A stretch of DNA of 8,819 bases from CANLWN01 sp039815505 (GTDB lineage: Bacteria; Bacteroidota; Bacteroidia; Flavobacteriales; Flavobacteriaceae): the NCBI GenBank assembly GCA_039815505.1, contig JBCBZE010000125.1, forward strand, positions 1 to 8,819, in the 5' to 3' direction. Positions 6,761 through 8,819 of this stretch are shown piece by piece. Below the pieces are notes generated by a model. The model ran no database searches. It was given only the letters and a program-made list of their open reading frames with translations, and had not been told where the DNA came from. The position numbers and the translations under genes were made by a program. Every line of letters starts with the position of its first letter. Position 1 is the first letter of the stretch.

Positions 6761-7104
6761 GGTAATCATAATTATTGATGCACCTATAACCCAAAAACTT
6801 GTATCAACCGTGAACGATACTGTGATACGGTTGTAAAAAAGTTCTTTTCTCCTACAAAAATACCCTTTATTTCCTGATAAATAACTGGGAATGCTACACT
6901 TTTCCAGGAAAGTAATCTTCAAAACTTCCGATAAAAAGCAGCTCTCTTCGGTAAAGTGATTTTTATCCCACATCCGCTCATCGATTGTTTTTTACACTTT
7001 ATCCATATTCTTGTCAGATACCGAAAAATATAAGGTTTTGAGCGATTTGTAAGCCATCTGGGCCTGCTTTCGAGGTTATCTTTATGTAACCCAATCGCAA
7101 TAAC
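6761..7104. other. 344-base non-coding interval between the RHH gene and the small secreted-protein gene
   Basis: I see no convincing gene on either strand. An 85-codon minus-strand frame (6716-6973) exists, but its product looks like no family I know and it runs antisense into the RHH gene. Structure seen: overlapping alternative stems at 6801-6833, long-range arms TTTCCTG (6870-6876)/CAGGAAA (6905-6911), and ATAAAAA (6931-6937)/TTTTTAT (6960-6966). At 7077-7084 TATCTTTA matches the Bacteroidota -7 consensus TANNTTTG at all but the last base, at a suitable distance (about 20 bases) before the ATG at 7105. However, no TTTG lies 17-23 bases upstream of it (the nearest, 7046-7049, is 27 away), so the promoter is only a candidate. 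Confidence 0.4.
6805..6833 (+). terminator. Possible hairpin ending the SPFH/RHH transcript
   Basis: CAACCGT (6805-6811) and ACGGTTG (6827-6833) are perfect 7-base arms around a 15-base loop, 44 bases after the RHH stop. It is the only G/C-containing stem between the two plus-strand genes, but what follows is TAAAAAAGTTCTTTT rather than a clean T run, so intrinsic termination would be weak. A competing stem GTATCA/TGATAC (6801-6806/6823-6828) shares the same bases. Confidence 0.25.
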
Positions 7105-7362
7105 ATGAAAGCAATTTTAACCTTGATCCTAGTAGTTTTCTTCGGCGCCACCGCCCTAGCACAAAATACCAAAACCGATGTAAAAGTAACAGCTATTGAA
7201 ATGGATATGGTTTTGGATACGGATGTTATAGTTGCTATCACTTTTGAAGAAGTTAATACTACAAATACCGGGAGTGTTGCTCGGTTATACAAATTCAAGA
7301 ACTCAAGAATAAAGAAAGCCTTGGCTTTCAGAACAAAAAGAAACAGAGCTAAATTGGCTTAA
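7105..7362 (+). CDS. Small secreted protein, flavobacterial hypothetical
   Basis: An 85-residue protein with a clear signal peptide (M-K, then hydrophobic residues 3-15, likely cut after A19 in ATALA|QNT). The mature 66 residues start with an acidic, beta-prone half (TDVKVTAIEMDMVLDTDVIV, 24-43) and end in a strongly basic tail (LYKFKNSRIKKALAF, 61-75, then RTKRNRAKLA). Proteins of this shape, with a closing pattern of K-x-K-N-S-R-x-K-K-A-L, occur in Flavobacteriaceae as uncharacterised short secreted proteins; I recall the pattern but no function. The ATG has a long non-coding leader upstream and a candidate -7 element at 7077-7084. It is probably transcribed together with the tiny frame at 7407 up to the strong terminator at 7543-7586. 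Periplasmic or secreted location is inferred from the signal peptide. Confidence 0.75.
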   Translation: MKAILTLILVVFFGATALAQNTKTDVKVTAIEMDMVLDTDVIVAITFEEVNTTNTGSVARLYKFKNSRIKKALAFRTKRNRAKLA

Positions 7363-7406
7363 TATATGAACATTCGTTTTCCCCGACGATCTTAAACCTA
7401 TACGTT

Positions 7407-7517
7407 ATGATTTTATTGCTTCTATTGATTCCAGTTGCCTTAGTGATTACCCATATCTCCTTGTTCCCTAAATCGAAGGGCGTTTTACGGCCCATTAAAG
7501 TTAGATCAAGGAAATAA
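7407..7517 (+). CDS. Possible 36-residue single-helix membrane peptide
   Basis: A short frame starting with ATG encodes 36 residues: a hydrophobic N-terminal stretch MILLLLLIPVALVITHISLF (1-20), then a basic tail with seven Lys/Arg in 16 residues (PKSKGVLRPIKVRSRK). This would give a one-helix membrane peptide with a positive, probably cytoplasmic, tail. It lies 44 bases after the secreted-protein gene and 25 bases before the terminator stem, so it is inside a transcribed unit. There is no Shine-Dalgarno to support the start, which is normal in this phylum. It could equally be a 3' untranslated region with a chance open frame. I do not recognise homologues. Confidence 0.35.
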   Translation: MILLLLLIPVALVITHISLFPKSKGVLRPIKVRSRK

Positions 7518-7542
7518 TAACCATATAACCCTAATATTGCGG

Positions 7543-7586
7543 AAGCCCCAACCCTATTCCCGATACAATCGGGAAGGGGCTTTTTT
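7543..7586 (+). terminator. Strong intrinsic terminator with interrupted stem
   Basis: Outer arms AAGCCCC (7543-7549) and GGGGCTT (7576-7582), and inner arms TTCCCGAT (7557-7564) and ATCGGGAA (7568-7575) around an ACA loop, are followed by six T (7581-7586). The inner and outer stems are separated on the 5' side only by a 7-base bulge (7550-7556). It ends the plus-strand unit that includes 7105-7362. There is no matching T run on the minus strand, so it is one-directional and does not serve the converging lipoprotein gene. Confidence 0.9.
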
Positions 7587-7618
7587 ATATCATGGACTAG
7601 GGATTACCGTTTTCTTTT

Positions 7619-8521
7619 TCATTTGATAGAGAACAACATTGCCGTAATTTTCCAACCATCGGTGGGTGTACCGGCCAAGGTGGCGAGTATTTCACCTTTT
7701 TCTACGATTCCATAATCATTCTTAAGGTTATAGGATGAAGAAACTTGAGCTGTGTATTGGTCTTTTATTTCAATTTTCAGGGCTTGAAAATTTATAGTGC
7801 CACCAGGAGTTTTCTCCTGGGTTTCCCGAAAGAAAGCACTGGCCGTATGTGCATCTTGGGAATAGGGTACATCAAATTCTTTTTGAAATCTAAAACAGGG
7901 GGCAGTTTCGTTAATGAAGAGACCGGTAAAGGCCTCGAAATCCTGCTGTTCCATAGTTCTGGTAAAATGATCAAATACCATATATGGAGAAGCCTCTAGA
8001 GGTCCTATGGCATCATAGTCCGTGGTATCATCAGGTGCAGTAATGGTAGAGGACAAACTTACAATTTTCCAACCATCGGGCGTTTTTACATATAAAAAGA
8101 TATCGTTACCGAACAAGTCCGGTTGTCCGTCCCTAAAACCCTGGAAAAGATGACTATCCAGCGCCATTCCTCTTTTTATGGTAAAATCGATATCTGAATA
8201 GACCGGAAAATATTCATAATCCCAACTGGTGAAAAAACCGATCCACTGGTCCCTGGTCAGATTGGTAATTACTGGATTTCCGTTGCTTTTCAACACAAAG
8301 TTTACCGTGGAACCATTGGATACATACAGCTGTGAATGATTGGCACCATCCTTGGCTTCTTCCGTAATTACAAAATCCTGAAGAATTTTCCCCAATGCTT
8401 CCCTAGTTTCTTTTTGTTTTCTTGGACCGCCCCCAAAGTTGTCTATACAGCCTATTAGCAAAAAAAGGCATGTGGTCGATACGAACAGAAGGGATGTTTT
8501 AAATAAAGATTGAAGTGTCAT
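7619..8521 (-). CDS. Lipoprotein with two tandem NTF2-like (SnoaL-type) domains
   Basis: A 300-residue protein with a lipoprotein signal: basic-to-hydrophobic N-terminus and lipobox L-I-G-C (residues 22-25), so Cys25 should be lipidated and the protein anchored in the envelope. The residues after Cys (IDNFGGGPRKQKE) do not clearly show the acidic export signal known for surface lipoproteins of this phylum. The body appears to be an internal duplication. The first unit (about 38-165) ends in TPDGWKIVSLSSTI (147-160) and the second (about 178-300) ends in PTDGWKITAMLFSI (286-299). D-G-W-K-I at the end of the last strands is typical of NTF2-like/SnoaL folds, and the second unit opens with a helix FDHFTRTMEQQDFEAFTGLF (183-202), also typical. 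Such cone-shaped domains bind small ligands or are enzymes; no catalytic residues can be assigned. It lies 103 bases downstream of an AraC-type regulator gene on the same strand. Confidence 0.75.
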   Translation of the reverse strand: MTLQSLFKTSLLFVSTTCLFLLIGCIDNFGGGPRKQKETREALGKILQDFVITEEAKDGANHSQLYVSNGSTVNFVLKSNGNPVITNLTRDQWIGFFTSWDYEYFPVYSDIDFTIKRGMALDSHLFQGFRDGQPDLFGNDIFLYVKTPDGWKIVSLSSTITAPDDTTDYDAIGPLEASPYMVFDHFTRTMEQQDFEAFTGLFINETAPCFRFQKEFDVPYSQDAHTASAFFRETQEKTPGGTINFQALKIEIKDQYTAQVSSSYNLKNDYGIVEKGEILATLAGTPTDGWKITAMLFSIK

Positions 8522-8624
8522 TGTACTATCGTTTTTACATTAATATGGGACAATGATAATCGTTACCTTTCCATGGGACGTTCGTCTGCTTGCAAAGACA
8601 CAAAGTTGTGAAGAAAGATACAGT

Positions 8625-8819
8625 TTAGCCCCTGTTCAGCTTATTGAGATACGCTGTTGGGGTGTGGTCCATTGTTTTCTTAAAAGCCTTGTTAAAAGTA
8701 GTTTTGGAATTAAATCCAACATCATAGGCCAAAGATAATAGGGTATGTTCGTGGTGTTCCTTATTCTTGAGTTTTTCAACAAAGTCGGATACTCGATACC
8801 GATTTATAAAATCGTAAAA
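8625..8819 (-). CDS. AraC-family transcriptional regulator, C-terminal part only
   Basis: The gene runs off the window edge; 64 C-terminal codons are visible, ending in TAA at 8625-8627. They contain most of the double helix-turn-helix of AraC/XylS regulators. The end of the first half reads FYDFINRYRVSDFVEKLKN (visible residues 1-19; the typical F-x-x-F-I-N-x-Y-R linker), and the second HTH runs from HTLLSLAYDVGFNSKTTFNK (25-44) to AFKKTMDHTPTAYLNKL (45-61), with the hallmark G-F-x-S-x-x-x-F and T-P-x-x-Y/F patterns. The sensory N-terminal part is not seen; in flavobacteria it is often a membrane or periplasmic sensor, which cannot be judged here. It could regulate the lipoprotein gene 103 bases downstream, but that is only a positional guess. 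Confidence 0.92.
   Translation of the reverse strand, partial: FYDFINRYRVSDFVEKLKNKEHHEHTLLSLAYDVGFNSKTTFNKAFKKTMDHTPTAYLNKLNRG

Noticed and set aside
6716..6973. 85-codon minus-strand frame in the long non-coding interval
   Set aside because: The predicted product has no recognisable domain or sensible signal, and it runs antisense through the end of the RHH gene. A frame of this length can arise by chance; kept out of the gene list.
7014..7298. 94-codon minus-strand frame opposite the small secreted protein
   Set aside because: It lies largely antisense to a gene with a clear signal peptide and flavobacterial pattern; its composition is that of a reverse-strand shadow.
8553..8738. 61-codon plus-strand frame at the right end
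   Set aside because: It is antisense to the AraC-family helix-turn-helix, which is unmistakable on the minus strand.

Overview
The window looks like a stretch of chromosome from a marine-type member of the Flavobacteriaceae (Bacteroidota). The evidence is the protein types (a carboxypeptidase-like regulatory-domain protein, a small secreted protein of flavobacterial style, a DUF1287 protein, an AraC-type regulator), the A/T-rich intergenic DNA, and the absence of clear Shine-Dalgarno sequences ahead of most starts. The genus cannot be fixed from the sequence alone. I see no rRNA, tRNA, CRISPR array, insertion sequence or phage gene.

Layout. Positions 1-2831 (+) hold the end of an ABC-transporter ATPase gene and, overlapping it by 4 bases, a complete 851-residue FtsX-type permease gene: a YbbA/YbbP- or LolD-like export pair. 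Converging on it with a 20-base gap is a minus-strand run of three separately spaced genes: a secreted DUF1287 cysteine-hydrolase-like protein (2852-3439), a secreted protein with an N-terminal CarboxypepD-regulatory-like beta-sandwich (3616-4827), and a six-helix DUF4386-like membrane protein (4902-5564). A perfect A/T hairpin at 4876-4898 separates the last two. The gap at 3440-3615 is not empty: on the plus strand it contains an unannotated, start-less relic resembling the C-terminal part of a beta-lactamase-like serine hydrolase.

Divergent from the DUF4386 gene is a two-gene plus-strand operon (5717-6760): a membrane-anchored SPFH (stomatin/prohibitin-like) protein, followed after 3 bases by a 61-residue ribbon-helix-helix DNA-binding protein. 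A 344-base non-coding stretch follows, then a small secreted protein (7105-7362), a possible 36-residue one-helix membrane peptide (7407-7517), and a strong intrinsic terminator (7543-7586). The right end is on the minus strand: a 300-residue lipoprotein that appears to carry two tandem NTF2-like domains (7619-8521), and upstream of it the C-terminal end of an AraC-family regulator cut by the window edge (8625-8819).

How they work together. Most genes act at the envelope (export permease, secreted hydrolase, lipoprotein, membrane scaffold), but apart from the ABC pair and the SPFH/RHH pair they look like independent units. I found no convincing defence, secretion or biosynthetic system. The most worthwhile leads are the hydrolase relic, the SPFH/RHH coupling, and the structured non-coding segments around these genes.
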